Assembly: GCA_019243635.1 (NCBI GenBank)
Contig: JAFAUB010000105.1
Span: 1 to 50,340, forward strand
Length of the DNA: 50,340 nt
Direction of reading: 5' to 3'
Source: Pseudonocardiales bacterium
GTDB taxonomy: Bacteria > Actinomycetota > Actinomycetes > Mycobacteriales > Pseudonocardiaceae
Part shown: positions 28,306-37,703 of the stretch, one piece after another
Layout: each line of letters begins with the position of its first letter
Numbering within the stretch: the stretch's first letter is position 1
Translations under genes and position numbers: made by a program
Notes under the pieces: generated by a model
What the model was told of the DNA's origin: nothing
Database searches by the model: none
Seen by the model: the letters and a program-made list of their open reading frames with translations, nothing else

Positions 28306-29144
28306 GCGCCCGCGTGCTGTCCGGTAAGGAGCTCTCGGCCACGATCCGCGGCCAGGTGACCGAGCGGGCCGCAGCGCTGAGGGCTGCGGGTACCACGCCG
28401 CGGTTGGCGGTCGCGACCGCGACCGACGACGCCTCCAGCGCCTGGTATGTCAGCTCCCTGTCACGAGCGGCCGACAGGGTCGGCATCACCTGCGACGTGG
28501 TCGACCTCGGCGCCGATGCCGACGCCGACACCATCCGTACGGCGCTGGGCAAGCTCAGTGGCCAGGAGACGGTGCACGGCATCATCCTGCAGACCCCGCT
28601 CCCCCCAGGCACCGCACTCGAAGACCTCGCGGCCGAGATCGACCCCGCCAAGGACGTCGACGGCGCCAACCCCCTGAGCATCGGACGCCTGGTCTGCGGG
28701 CTGCCGGCGTACGCACCCGCCACCGCCGAGGCCGTGGTGGCCATCCTCGACCACCACGGCATCGACCTGGAAGGCCGGCATGTCGCCGTGGTGGGCCGGT
28801 CGACCGTGGTCGGCAAGCCGACCGCGCACCTGCTGCTCAACCGCAACGCCACGGTGACGATCTGCCACTCCCGCACCCGCCACCTCGCGGCGGTCACCAG
28901 TCGGGCCGATGTGCTGGTCGTCGCCGTCGGCAAGCCGAAGATGATCACTAGCGAGTACGTGCTGCCCGGCGCGGTCGCGATCGATGTCGGCACCAACCCC
29001 ACCGAGGACAGCGGTCTGGTCGGCGACATCGACGCCGGAGCGGTCGCCGTCCGTGCCGGGGCTCTGACTCCGGTGCCCGGTGGTGTCGGTCCGGTGACCA
29101 CCGCCCTGCTGCTGGCGCACACCGTGCGGGCCGCCGCCCGATGA
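28302..29144 (+). CDS. folD: FolD homologue without the catalytic lysine
   Basis: 280-residue member of the methylene-tetrahydrofolate dehydrogenase/cyclohydrolase family. The Rossmann dinucleotide region is VAVVGRSTVVGKPTAHLLL; ILQTPLPPG and AKDVDGANPLS keep the Gln and Asp of the active site; PVPGGVGPVTTALLL ends it. The conserved YVxxK lysine (Lys56 in E. coli) is replaced: the protein reads WYVSSLSRAADRVGI, with Leu53 (CTG, 28458-28460) at that place. In studied FolD proteins this lysine is required for cyclohydrolase activity while dehydrogenase activity can remain. So this enzyme probably only oxidises or reduces, and the FchA-like neighbour hydrolyses. A canonical folD may exist elsewhere. 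Confidence 0.88.
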   Translation: MSARVLSGKELSATIRGQVTERAAALRAAGTTPRLAVATATDDASSAWYVSSLSRAADRVGITCDVVDLGADADADTIRTALGKLSGQETVHGIILQTPLPPGTALEDLAAEIDPAKDVDGANPLSIGRLVCGLPAYAPATAEAVVAILDHHGIDLEGRHVAVVGRSTVVGKPTAHLLLNRNATVTICHSRTRHLAAVTSRADVLVVAVGKPKMITSEYVLPGAVAIDVGTNPTEDSGLVGDIDAGAVAVRAGALTPVPGGVGPVTTALLLAHTVRAAAR

Positions 29145-29168
29145 ACGGCCCGCGGGACCGTCTTGGCC

Positions 29169-30611
29169 TCACGTGATCGATTCGGCGACCTGTCTGATGA
29201 CTGACACCGCTTCGTGCACGTGGCCGGCATGGGTGCGGTGTGACAGCACGCACAGCCGCAGCGTCAGCCGACCGCGCAGGCGGGTGCTGGACAGGAATAC
29301 CCGGCCGGTGGCGTTGATCCGGCGCAGGAAGGTCCCGTTGTCCCCGTCGCTGTCATCGCCACGGCGCAGCCGGAACAGCACGGTCGACAGCTCGCACGGG
29401 TAGGGCACCTCCAGCCGGCCGTCGGCGGAAAGCTCAGTGTGGGCCCAGTGGGCCAGGTCGAGCTTCTCGTCAAGGGCCGCCCGGAAGGCGTGCACGCCGT
29501 GCAGGTGCAACGGCAGCCACAGCCGCAGGCCGCGGTTGCCGCGGGTGAGCTCGGCTCCCAGGTGCGCGAAGTCCGGCAACGCGCCGCCGTGCAGGTCGTG
29601 CAGGTAGTCCGCGTCGTCGGTATGCGCGGCGACGAGTGCGCTGACCTTGCGGACCAGGAGCGCTCCGGTGCCGTAGGGCAGGAACAGGCTCTTGTGCGGG
29701 TCCAGACTGATCGAGTCCGCCTGCTCGATGCCCGCGAGCCGGGCCCGACCCCGCTCGGTGAGCTGGAAGAACCCGCCATAACAGGCATCGACGTGATACC
29801 ACATCCCATGCCGCCTGGCCAGCGCGGCGAGATCAGCCAGCGGGTCGATGACCCCGGCGCTGGTCGTGCCCGCGGTGGCTACCAGGAGAAACGGGCGCAT
29901 GCCAGCAGCTCGGTCGGCGGCGATCGTCGCCTCGGCGGCCTCGACGTCGATGCGTAGCTCGGCGGTGGTCGACAGCGCCCGAAGCTGGGTGGCGGGGAAC
30001 CCGGCGATGCGCGCCGCCTTGCGCACACAGTGGTTGGTCTGGTCGGAGATGTAGATCGTCCCGACGGTGGCTCCACAGCCGGCACCGTCACCGAGACGGT
30101 CCTGCCGCGCGGCCACCAGCATCGACAGCGTGGCCATCGAGCCACCGGTGGTGAGCAGCCCGCCCGCGCCGGGTGGCAGGCCGAACAGCCGGCACAGCCA
30201 GCGAAGCACGCCGTCTTCGAGCGCGACCAGACCCGCAGCGATCTCAGACAGGCCGGTGTAGCGGTTCAGGGTCTGCGCGAGCAGCTCGGCCAGCGCGGAG
30301 GCGAACAGTCCACCACCGGGGATGTAGCCGAAGAAGCGCGGCCCCGCCGTCTCGACCGCGACCTGCGCCGCCTGGCGGACCGTGTCCAGCAGGGCGGGCA
30401 GCTCCGTGGGCTGCTCAGGTGGTGGCCGCCCCAGCGCCGTGGCCAGGCCCTCGGGCAGCTCGACACGGGCCGCTGGGGCGTCATCGAGACCATCGACGAA
30501 CTCCGCGAGCAACGCGACGACCCGCTCGGACAGGACGCTCATCGCGCGGCCGGTGGGTTCCAGCTCACTACCCGGCACATGATCGCCGTCACTACACGAC
30601 ATGGTGATCAC
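29169..30611 (-). CDS. PLP-dependent group II decarboxylase
   Basis: 480 residues, fold type I. The lysine that binds pyridoxal phosphate is in SISLDPHKSLFLPYGTGALL, the Asp for the pyridine nitrogen in YHVDACYGG, and the front half has LTTGGSMATLSMLVAAR. These are features of the aromatic-amino-acid/glutamate/diaminobutyrate decarboxylase group; the substrate cannot be read from sequence. The start is uncertain: a GTG at 30611 overlaps the coaBC stop (GTGA), and the homologous part begins near MSVLSERVV (30542). It is downstream of coaBC, so it may be co-transcribed, and convergent with folD, 24 bases away. Confidence 0.85.
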   Translation of the reverse strand: MITMSCSDGDHVPGSELEPTGRAMSVLSERVVALLAEFVDGLDDAPAARVELPEGLATALGRPPPEQPTELPALLDTVRQAAQVAVETAGPRFFGYIPGGGLFASALAELLAQTLNRYTGLSEIAAGLVALEDGVLRWLCRLFGLPPGAGGLLTTGGSMATLSMLVAARQDRLGDGAGCGATVGTIYISDQTNHCVRKAARIAGFPATQLRALSTTAELRIDVEAAEATIAADRAAGMRPFLLVATAGTTSAGVIDPLADLAALARRHGMWYHVDACYGGFFQLTERGRARLAGIEQADSISLDPHKSLFLPYGTGALLVRKVSALVAAHTDDADYLHDLHGGALPDFAHLGAELTRGNRGLRLWLPLHLHGVHAFRAALDEKLDLAHWAHTELSADGRLEVPYPCELSTVLFRLRRGDDSDGDNGTFLRRINATGRVFLSSTRLRGRLTLRLCVLSHRTHAGHVHEAVSVIRQVAESIT

Positions 30612-31852
30612 CGTTTGAGGCGGGCAGCGACGGCGTCCCAGACGTAGGCGGCGAGCAGGCTCTTGGGACCCTCGGGCAGCTCGGTCTCCGCGCCGTCGTC
30701 GCCGAGCAGCCAGCCGCTGTTGTGCTCGGCCTCGAACGCGCCGCCCTCCCCGACAGCGTTGACCACCAGCAGGTCACAGCCCTTGCGGGCGAGCTTGGCC
30801 CGGCCGTGGGTGAGCACGTCACCGGTGGCGTCGCCGGTCTCGGCCGCGAAGCCGACCACCACCTGCCCCCGCGGACGGCGTCGGACCAGCTCGGCCACGA
30901 TGTCCGGGTTGACGACCAGCGACACCGGATCCGGGTCCGACCCGACTTTCTTGATCTTGCTGGGATGCGGGTCGGCCGGCCGGAAGTCGGCCACTGCGGC
31001 GGCCATCACCACCGCGTCGGCCCGCGGCGTCGCCGTGAGCACCGCCTCCTGTAGCTGACCCGCAGTGCCCACCCGGACCACCTCGACTCCGGCCGGATCG
31101 GCCAGGGCAGGGGTGTGCGCCGCGACCAGCGTCACCCGGGCGCCACGCTGCGCCGCCACCCGGGCCAGCGCGTAGCCCTGCCGACCGGAGGACCGGTTGC
31201 CCAGGTAGCGCACCGGGTCCAGTGGCTCGCGAGTGCCTCCTGCGGAGACCACCACGTGCCGGTCGGTGAGGTCGGGCGGCAGGGCATCCGCGCGGCGCAA
31301 CAGCAGAGTGGCCAGGTCGACGATCTCGGCGGGCTCCGGCAGCCGGCCGGCACCGGAGTCGGCACCGGTGAGCCGCCCGGACGCAGGCCGCGCCACGAGG
31401 GTCCCTCGGCTGCGCAGCACGGCGACGTTGTGCACCGTGGCGGGGTGCTCCCACATCTCGGTGTGCATCGCGGGGACCAGCAGCACCGGACAACGGGCGG
31501 TGAGCAGGATGGCACCCAGCAGATCCTCAGCCCGGCCGTGGGCGGCGCGAGCCAGCAGGTCCGCGGTGGCCGGGGCGACCAGCACCAGGTCGGCGGTCTG
31601 GCCCAGCCGCACGTGAGGCACCTCAGGGACGTCGCCGAACACGTCATGGTGCACAAGCAACCCCGACAACGCCTCCCACGTCGGAGCGCCGACGAACCGC
31701 AGGGCGGACTCGGTGGGAACGACTCGGACCTGATGACCCGCCTCGACGAGCCGGCGGAGCACCTCGCATGCCTTGTAGGCGGCGATGCCACCCCCGACGC
31801 CGAGCACGATCCGCCGGGATGGGTCCGGCCGGAGGTGCCCGGCTTGAGTCAC
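30608..31852 (-). CDS. coaBC: Phosphopantothenoylcysteine synthase/decarboxylase
   Basis: Two consecutive steps of coenzyme A synthesis. 414 residues. The N-terminal flavoprotein decarboxylase domain ([49 protein letters not shown]) is followed by the CTP-dependent synthetase domain ([38 protein letters not shown]). The GTG start overlaps the rpoZ stop. The order gmk-rpoZ-coaBC is conserved in actinobacteria, normally followed by metK, which is missing here. Confidence 0.95.
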   Translation of the reverse strand: MTQAGHLRPDPSRRIVLGVGGGIAAYKACEVLRRLVEAGHQVRVVPTESALRFVGAPTWEALSGLLVHHDVFGDVPEVPHVRLGQTADLVLVAPATADLLARAAHGRAEDLLGAILLTARCPVLLVPAMHTEMWEHPATVHNVAVLRSRGTLVARPASGRLTGADSGAGRLPEPAEIVDLATLLLRRADALPPDLTDRHVVVSAGGTREPLDPVRYLGNRSSGRQGYALARVAAQRGARVTLVAAHTPALADPAGVEVVRVGTAGQLQEAVLTATPRADAVVMAAAVADFRPADPHPSKIKKVGSDPDPVSLVVNPDIVAELVRRRPRGQVVVGFAAETGDATGDVLTHGRAKLARKGCDLLVVNAVGEGGAFEAEHNSGWLLGDDGAETELPEGPKSLLAAYVWDAVAARLKR

Positions 31853-32142
31853 TGGCCCTCGGTGTGCTCGAGCAGTCCGGCGTGGATCTCACGCAACGCG
31901 ATCGACAGCGGCTTCTCTCTCGGCCCTGGCTCGACCAGCGGCCCGACGTACTCCAGCAGGCCCTCCCCGAGCTGCGCGTAGTAGTCGTTGATCTGACGAG
32001 CCCGCTTGGCCCCGAAGATGACCAAGGCGTACTTCGAGCTGACCCTGCCCAGCAGGTCGTCGATCGGGGGGTTGGTGATGCCCTCAGGGGCAGCGACAAC
32101 CGAGGACGCGCCCAGCGCGCTCAGTTCGGTGGGGATGCTCAC
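31849..32142 (-). CDS. rpoZ: RNA polymerase omega subunit
   Basis: 97 residues, promoting assembly of RNA polymerase around the beta-prime subunit. The signature [20 protein letters not shown], then [10 protein letters not shown], is typical of actinobacterial omega. It starts with GTG, 26 bases after gmk, and overlaps coaBC by four bases. Confidence 0.94.
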   Translation of the reverse strand: MSIPTELSALGASSVVAAPEGITNPPIDDLLGRVSSKYALVIFGAKRARQINDYYAQLGEGLLEYVGPLVEPGPREKPLSIALREIHAGLLEHTEGQ

Positions 32143-32168
32143 TCAACTGTCTCCAGATGCTTCATACA

Positions 32169-32783
32169 TCACGGGAGTCCGGACGGCGGTGTCCGCCGAC
32201 CCATGCCGGCCATCAAGGATATCAACTCCTGCGCCGCCCGCTGCACGTCGTCGTTGACGACTGTCGCGTCGAACTCCCTGGCGGCGTCCAGCTCGTCGCG
32301 CGCCACCCGCAACCGGCGCTTCCGCGCCGCGGGATCCTCCGTGCCGCGGTGGGACAGCCGCCCGTGAAGCACCTCCCAGGAGGGCGGCACCAGCATCACC
32401 AGCAGAGCGTCGGGCATCGTGGCCCGGACCTGCCGGGCGCCTTGCACGTCGATCTCCAGCAGCGTGGACCGACCAGCGGCCAACGCCTGGCGCACCGGCG
32501 CGGCGGGAGTACCGTAGAAGTTCCCGGCGTACTCGGCGTACTCGAGAAACTCGCCGCGCTCGATCATGCTGGTGAAGGTGGCGCGGTCCACATGGTGGTA
32601 ATGCTCATCGGGCCGTTCCCCGCCACGAGGCGCTCGCGTGGTCACCGAGACGCTGACGAACAGCCGCGGCCAACGCCGCAGCACCTCGGCGACCACGCTG
32701 GACTTGCCGACCCCGGAGGGCCCTGAGACGACGGTGAGCCAGGGCCCCGCACACCCGCCCGACCCGGGCTCACACACCGTCAC
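32169..32783 (-). CDS. gmk: Guanylate kinase
   Basis: Phosphorylates GMP to GDP. 204 residues. The P-loop SGPSGVGKSSVV (near residue 19), the GMP-binding SVSVTTRAPRGGERPDEHYH, and EFLEYAEYAGNFYGTP are all present, with the lid Arg residues in RLSHRGTEDPAARKRRL. It starts with GTG. Second gene of mihF-gmk-rpoZ-coaBC, with 64 bases to mihF. Confidence 0.95.
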   Translation of the reverse strand: MTVCEPGSGGCAGPWLTVVSGPSGVGKSSVVAEVLRRWPRLFVSVSVTTRAPRGGERPDEHYHHVDRATFTSMIERGEFLEYAEYAGNFYGTPAAPVRQALAAGRSTLLEIDVQGARQVRATMPDALLVMLVPPSWEVLHGRLSHRGTEDPAARKRRLRVARDELDAAREFDATVVNDDVQRAAQELISLMAGMGRRTPPSGLP

Positions 32784-32847
32784 AGCGCGGTCACCCTGGG
32801 CTGGTTCCTCTGCAGATGGTTATTTCAAGACGGTTACTGTGGGATGA

Positions 32848-33165
32848 TCACTCTGGACTGAACTCGCTGAGCAACGCCTTGCGCTGGCGCTCGCCAAGAC
32901 CGCGCAGCCGCCGGCTCGTGGCGATCTCCAGCCGCTCCATGATCTGCTGAGCGCGGACCTTGCCCACACCGGGCAGAGCCTCGAGCAAAGCCGAGACCTT
33001 CATCTTGCCCAGGATGTCGTCACTGTCGGACTTGGCCAGGACCTCCTTGAGGTTGGTCCCACCGCGCTTGAGACGCTCCTTGAGCTCGGCCCTGGCACGT
33101 CGGGCGGCGGCCGCCTTCTCCAATGCAGCAGCCCGCTGCTCCTCGGTCAGCTCGGGAAGGGCCAC
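32848..33165 (-). CDS. mihF: Actinobacterial integration host factor
   Basis: Nucleoid protein unlike E. coli IHF, needed for mycobacteriophage L5 integration and, as sIHF, for Streptomyces nucleoid and development. 105 residues: basic N-terminal helix (AAARRARAELKERLKRGG), then the helix-two-turn-helix region VSALLEALPGVGKVRAQQIM with LEIATSRRLRGLG. The GTG at 33165 follows GGAGGAG. Its position after pyrF and before gmk is conserved in Streptomyces and mycobacteria. Confidence 0.95.
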   Translation of the reverse strand: MALPELTEEQRAAALEKAAAARRARAELKERLKRGGTNLKEVLAKSDSDDILGKMKVSALLEALPGVGKVRAQQIMERLEIATSRRLRGLGERQRKALLSEFSPE

Positions 33166-33225
33166 GGTCTCCTCCGTCGATTGCTAGTGCTGAGGGATGT
33201 TCAGGATAGGTGCGGCGACCGTATC

Positions 33226-33254
33226 CCCCGGGTGGCTCACCGCTTAACCCGGGG
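33226..33254 (-). terminator. Hairpin around the pyrF stop codon
   Basis: Arms CCCCGGGT (33226-33233) and ACCCGGGG (33247-33254) with a 13-base loop that contains the pyrF TGA (33237-33239). It is a plausible terminator of the pyrimidine operon. The layout, stop codon in the loop, matches the hairpin at the clp gene end. Confidence 0.55.
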
Positions 33255-34139
33255 TGCCCCCTCGACTTGCCTCACCAGGGGATGGAGCAGCGCCGCTGCC
33301 TCGTCGGCGGTTCGCCGGGCGGCGTGCCGCAGCGACGCTGGGTGCGGCCCATACCGCAACAGGTCCCGTGACACAGTCACCACGACATGGCGGGCCGCCG
33401 CGCCGAAGACCCGGGGCAGGTCGGCCAGGCGAGCGCCTTGCGCGCCTATCCCGGGGGCCAGTATCGGGCCGTTGAGGGCCGCCAGCCGCACGGCACCAGC
33501 CGGTGTGGTGGCCCCCACCACCACACCGAGGTCGCCGACGGGATGCCGGCCGGCGTTACGGGCGGCGACGGCGTCGACCACGGCCTGCGCGACCGTGCTC
33601 CCGGCACGGGTGACCGCGGCCTGCACGTCGGCGCCCTCGGGGTTGGAGCTGAGCGCCACCACGAACACCCCTCGCCCCGTCCGGCCGGCCACCTCGAACA
33701 CCGGATCCAGCGCGCCGACCCCGAGATAGGGTGACACGGTGATCGCGTCGGCGGCCAGCGGCGCCCCGTCACTCAGATAGGCTGCGGCGTACCCCGCCAT
33801 GGTGGAGCCGATGTCACCCCGCTTGACGTCGAGCAGCACCAGCGCGCCGGCGTCCCTGGCCGCGACCACCACCCGCTCCAACACCTCGACCCCGCGCGCC
33901 CCGAACCGCTCGAAGAACGCCGACTGCGGCTTGACCAGCGCCACCTCCGGCGCCAACGCCTCCACGGCACCCAGCGCGAACCTCTCCACCCCTCTCAGGT
34001 CATCGGTCACCCCCCACTCCCGCAACACCGAAGGATGCGCATCAATCCCCACGCACAACGGTCCCCGCGCCCCCACCGCCGCCGTCAACCTCCCCCCGAA
34101 CCCGTCGCGTTCAGCGGGCTCAGCGGGGTTATCGGGCAC
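33237..34139 (-). CDS. pyrF: Orotidine 5'-phosphate decarboxylase
   Basis: Last step of UMP synthesis. Group 2 enzyme (mycobacterial type), 300 residues from the GTG at 34137-34139. The catalytic run is [20 protein letters not shown], and [19 protein letters not shown] opens the barrel. This GTG overlaps the carB end by 11 bases; no other start precedes the conserved part. The GTG lies in the loop of a 28-bp hairpin, so folding of the mRNA may control its access. The first 15 or so residues ([13 protein letters not shown]) are encoded by the hairpin and are not conserved sequence. Confidence 0.92.
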   Translation of the reverse strand: MPDNPAEPAERDGFGGRLTAAVGARGPLCVGIDAHPSVLREWGVTDDLRGVERFALGAVEALAPEVALVKPQSAFFERFGARGVEVLERVVVAARDAGALVLLDVKRGDIGSTMAGYAAAYLSDGAPLAADAITVSPYLGVGALDPVFEVAGRTGRGVFVVALSSNPEGADVQAAVTRAGSTVAQAVVDAVAARNAGRHPVGDLGVVVGATTPAGAVRLAALNGPILAPGIGAQGARLADLPRVFGAAARHVVVTVSRDLLRYGPHPASLRHAARRTADEAAALLHPLVRQVEGAPRVKR

Positions 34140-34169
34140 CGGATAACCCCGCTGAGCCCGCTGAACGCG
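34106..34169. repeat. 28-bp perfect inverted repeat at the carB/pyrF junction
   Basis: Arms 34106-34133 and 34142-34169 are exact complements (begin CGCGTTCAGCGGGCTCAGCG), with an 8-base loop. The arms encode the carB C-terminus ([10 protein letters not shown]) and the pyrF N-terminus; the carB stop is in one arm and the pyrF GTG covers the loop. It may be an inserted repeat element, an attenuator or a translation switch. Confidence 0.85.
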
Positions 34170-37100
34170 GGGCGCGGAGGGTGGCGTGGAGGGACTGGAG
34201 GGGGCGGACGGTGATGTCGTTGCGGATGAGGGCTTCAATTCCCTGGACCGCGGCGGCCGCGCCTTGGATGGTGGTGATGCAGGGGATGGCGCGGGACACG
34301 GCGGCGGTGCGGATCTCGTATCCGTCCACCCGGGGGCCGGGATTGCCGTAGGGCGTGTTGATGATCATATCGACATGTCCGGAGCTGATCAGGTCAACGA
34401 TATTGTCCTGGCCTGACTCGGGGCCTTGAAAGTGCTTGCGCACCACGGTGCAGGGAATGCCGTTGCGGCGCAGCGTGTTGGCGGTCCCTCTGGTGGCGAG
34501 CACCTCGAAGCCGAGATCGGCCAGCCGTTTGGCGGGGAAGACCATGGCCCGCTTGTCCCGGTTGGCCACCGACACGAACACCCGCCCCGAGGTCGGCAGC
34601 GACCCATAGGCCGCGGCCTGGGACTTGGCGAAGGCCTGGCCGAAGGCGGCGTCGATGCCCATCACCTCGCCGGTGGACTTCATCTCCGGCCCCAGCAGCG
34701 AGTCCACTCCCTGGCCCTCCGGGGTGCGGAACCGGTGGAAGGGCAGTACGGCCTCTTTGACGGCCACCGGCGCGTCGGCCGGCGGATCACCACCGTCGCC
34801 GTGCGGAAGTAGCAGGTCCGCCGCCCGCAGCTGCGCGATACTGGCGCCGAGCATGATCCGTGCGGCGGCCTTGGCCAGTGGCACCCCGGTGGCCTTGGAG
34901 ACGAACGGCGCCGTGCGGCTGGCCCTCGGGTTGGCCTCCAGCACGTAGAGCACGTCGTCCTTGAGCGCGTACTGCACGTTGAGCAGGCCGCGTACGCCGA
35001 TCTCGCGGGCGATCGCCTCGGTCGAGGCGCGCACCGCGGCCAGGTCGGACTCCCCCAGCGTGATCGGCGGTAGCGCGCAGGCGGAGTCTCCGGAGTGCAC
35101 CCCGGCTTCCTCGATATGCTCCATGATCCCGCCGAGGTAGACCTCGCTGCCGTCGCACAGCGCGTCGACGTCGATCTCGATGGCGTCGTCGAGGAAGCGG
35201 TCCACCAGTACCGGGTGCTCGGGAGTGATCTCGGTGGCCCTGGCGATGTAGCCGGCCAGGGTCCGCTCGTCGTAGACGATCTCCATGCCGCGCCCGCCGA
35301 GCACGTAGGAGGGACGGACCAGCACCGGGTAGCCGATCTCGTCTGCGATCTTGCGTGCCTCCTCGAACGAGGTGGCGGTACCGTAGGCCGGGGCGGGCAA
35401 CCCGGCGCGCGCCAGCACCGCCCCGAAGCAGCCGCGGTCCTCGGCGAGGTGAGTCGCCGCCGCGGACGTGCCGACCACCGCGACGCCCGCGTCGGCCAGC
35501 CGCTGCGCCAGACCCAGCGGGGTCTGCCCGCCCAGCTGCACGATCACGCCCGCCACGGTGCCCGAGGCGCGCTCGGCGTGCACCACCTCCATGACGTCCT
35601 CGAAGGTCAGCGGCTCGAAGTAGAGCCGGTCGGCGGTGTCGTAGTCGGTGGACACCGTCTCCGGGTTACAGTTGATCATCACAGTCTCGTAACCGACGTC
35701 TCCCAGCGCCATGACGGCGTGCACGCACGAGTAGTCGAACTCGATGCCTTGGCCGATCCGGTTCGGCCCGGAACCCAGGATGATCACTTTGGGTCGTTCC
35801 CGCTGCTCGCTGACCTCGGTCTCGGGCTCGGCCCCGTCCCCGGTGTCGGCGTCGGGGGCGCGCTCGTAGGCGGAGTAGTGGTACGGGGTGCGGGCGGCGA
35901 ACTCGGCGGCGCAGGTGTCCACGGTCTTGTAGACCGGCCGCACGCCCAGACCGTGCCGCAGCGCGGCGACCTCGGCCTCGGTGAGCCCGCCGCGCACCGC
36001 GGCGAGCTGCCGGTCGGAGATGCCGGCGCGCTTGGCGCGACGCAGCAGCGGCTCGTCCAGCTCGCGCGCGGCGACGAGCTCGCGGTACAGCTCGACCAGG
36101 CCGGCGATCTGGTCGATGAACCATGGGTCGATCCCCGACGCCTGCGCCACCTGCGCGACCGTGGCGCCCAGCCGCAGCGCCCGCTCCGCGGTGTAGAGCC
36201 GGCCGTCATGGGGGACTCTCAGCGCTGAGAGCTCCGAGGCCACGGCGGCGTCCGGCGGATCGGGCCTGGTCCAGAACCCGGCGTCGGAGGTCTCCATCGA
36301 GCGCAGCGCCTTGCCCAGCGCCTCGGGGAACGAGCGGCCCAGCGCCATCGCCTCACCGACCGACTTCATGGTGGTGGTGAGGGTGGGGTCCGCTCCGGGG
36401 AACTTCTCGAAGGCGAACCGGGGCACCTTGACCACCACATAGTCCAGAGCGGGCTCGAAGCTGGCCGGAGTCTCGCCGGTGATGTCATTGGTGATCTCGT
36501 CCAGAGCGTAGCCGATCGCCAGTTTCGCGGCGATCTTGGCGATGGGGAACCCGGTGGCCTTGGACGCCAGCGCGCTCGACCGGGACACCCGAGGGTTCAT
36601 CTCGATGACGACCAGCCGACCGTCGGTGGGGTGCACCGCGAACTGGATGTTGCAGCCACCGGTGTCCACCCCGACCGCGCGCAGCACCGCGACGGCGACG
36701 TCGCGCATGTGCTGGTACTCGCGGTCGGTCAGGGTCATCGCCGGGGCGACGGTCACCGAGTCCCCCGTGTGCACGCCCATGGGGTCGATGTTCTCGATCG
36801 AGCACACCACCACCACGTTGTCCCGGTGGTCGCGCATCAGCTCGAGCTCGTACTCCTTCCAGCCCAACACGCTCTCCTCGACGAGCACCTGGTGCACCGG
36901 GCTCGCGGCCAACCCGATGGACACCAAGCGGACCAGGTCCTGCTGGGTGTGCGCCAGGCCGGAGCCGAGCCCGCCCATGGTGTACGAAGGTCGGATCACC
37001 ACCGGCAGGCCGAGCCCGTCGACGGCCTCGCGGGCCTGCTCCAACGACCCACACACCGCGCTGCGCGGCACCTCGGCACCCACCGCGCCGACGACGTCCT

Positions 37101-37512
37101 TGAACTTCAGCCGGTCCTCGCCGCGCTGGATGGCCTCGATGTCGGCACCGATCAGCTCGACGCCGTGACGCGCCAGCACCCCGCGCTCGTGCAGGGCGAC
37201 GGCGGTGTTCAGCGCGGTCTGGCCGCCCAGGGTGGCCAGCAACGCTGTCACAGGAAAACCGGCAGCACGCTCGGCGGCGATCACCTTCTCGACGAACTCC
37301 GGGGTGATCGGCTCGATGTAGGTGGCGTCGGCGAACTCCGGGTCAGTCATGATCGTCGCCGGGTTGGAGTTCACCAGGCTGACCCGCAGCCCCTCCTCCC
37401 GCAACACCCGACAAGCCTGCGTCCCGGAATAGTCGAACTCACAACCCTGACCGATCACAATAGGCCCAGACCCGATCACCAGCACATGCCGGATATCAGC
37501 TCGCCGCGGCAC
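34129..37512 (-). CDS. carB: Carbamoyl-phosphate synthase large chain
   Basis: Makes carbamoyl phosphate from bicarbonate, ammonia and two ATP. 1127 residues, near the family's ~1,100. It has two homologous ATP-grasp halves: [20 protein letters not shown] at the front and [20 protein letters not shown] about residue 570, each followed by NxNPET/S-type and [18 protein letters not shown] or [18 protein letters not shown] runs. The C-terminal allosteric MGS-like domain has [15 protein letters not shown] and NTPYGNPG. The GTG at 37510-37512 follows GGAGG. The last residues ([12 protein letters not shown]) come from the hairpin and extend the normal end. Confidence 0.96.
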   Translation of the reverse strand: MPRRADIRHVLVIGSGPIVIGQGCEFDYSGTQACRVLREEGLRVSLVNSNPATIMTDPEFADATYIEPITPEFVEKVIAAERAAGFPVTALLATLGGQTALNTAVALHERGVLARHGVELIGADIEAIQRGEDRLKFKDVVGAVGAEVPRSAVCGSLEQAREAVDGLGLPVVIRPSYTMGGLGSGLAHTQQDLVRLVSIGLAASPVHQVLVEESVLGWKEYELELMRDHRDNVVVVCSIENIDPMGVHTGDSVTVAPAMTLTDREYQHMRDVAVAVLRAVGVDTGGCNIQFAVHPTDGRLVVIEMNPRVSRSSALASKATGFPIAKIAAKLAIGYALDEITNDITGETPASFEPALDYVVVKVPRFAFEKFPGADPTLTTTMKSVGEAMALGRSFPEALGKALRSMETSDAGFWTRPDPPDAAVASELSALRVPHDGRLYTAERALRLGATVAQVAQASGIDPWFIDQIAGLVELYRELVAARELDEPLLRRAKRAGISDRQLAAVRGGLTEAEVAALRHGLGVRPVYKTVDTCAAEFAARTPYHYSAYERAPDADTGDGAEPETEVSEQRERPKVIILGSGPNRIGQGIEFDYSCVHAVMALGDVGYETVMINCNPETVSTDYDTADRLYFEPLTFEDVMEVVHAERASGTVAGVIVQLGGQTPLGLAQRLADAGVAVVGTSAAATHLAEDRGCFGAVLARAGLPAPAYGTATSFEEARKIADEIGYPVLVRPSYVLGGRGMEIVYDERTLAGYIARATEITPEHPVLVDRFLDDAIEIDVDALCDGSEVYLGGIMEHIEEAGVHSGDSACALPPITLGESDLAAVRASTEAIAREIGVRGLLNVQYALKDDVLYVLEANPRASRTAPFVSKATGVPLAKAAARIMLGASIAQLRAADLLLPHGDGGDPPADAPVAVKEAVLPFHRFRTPEGQGVDSLLGPEMKSTGEVMGIDAAFGQAFAKSQAAAYGSLPTSGRVFVSVANRDKRAMVFPAKRLADLGFEVLATRGTANTLRRNGIPCTVVRKHFQGPESGQDNIVDLISSGHVDMIINTPYGNPGPRVDGYEIRTAAVSRAIPCITTIQGAAAAVQGIEALIRNDITVRPLQSLHATLRAPRSAGSAGLSGAR

Positions 37513-37633
37513 TGGCGCCTCCGGCAACGAGTCGTCGCACGCCATTCCGGAACACCTGAAAACTTCGGGAACGGTTGGCGTCCACATTCATGTCCGAGCC
37601 GTTCTCCTCGTCGAGTTCCAGGCGGTAGGTCAC
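37496..37633 (-). CDS. Possible 45-codon ORF between carA and carB
   Basis: carA and carB are separated by about 190 bp, unusual in this tightly packed operon. On the coding strand one frame gives [20 protein letters not shown] and on to a stop 17 bases inside carB. A GTG at 37631-37633, preceded by GGGGAGAG, would start a 45-residue peptide ([12 protein letters not shown]...). The in-frame part before it also looks protein-like but has no start. It may be a small coupling peptide or a relic. No family recognised. Confidence 0.35.
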   Translation of the reverse strand: MTYRLELDEENGSDMNVDANRSRSFQVFRNGVRRLVAGGASAAAS

Positions 37634-37703
37634 CAGGCTCTCCCCGAGCGCCTGCCGGTAGGCGATCTCGATAGTGATCGGGCCGGCTTGGTGATCGGCG
37701 TGG

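Noticed and set aside
29169..30611. PLP enzyme as the missing EgtE
   Set aside because: The lysine context and overall layout match group II decarboxylases, not the EgtE lyase family, and it lies far from the egt operon.
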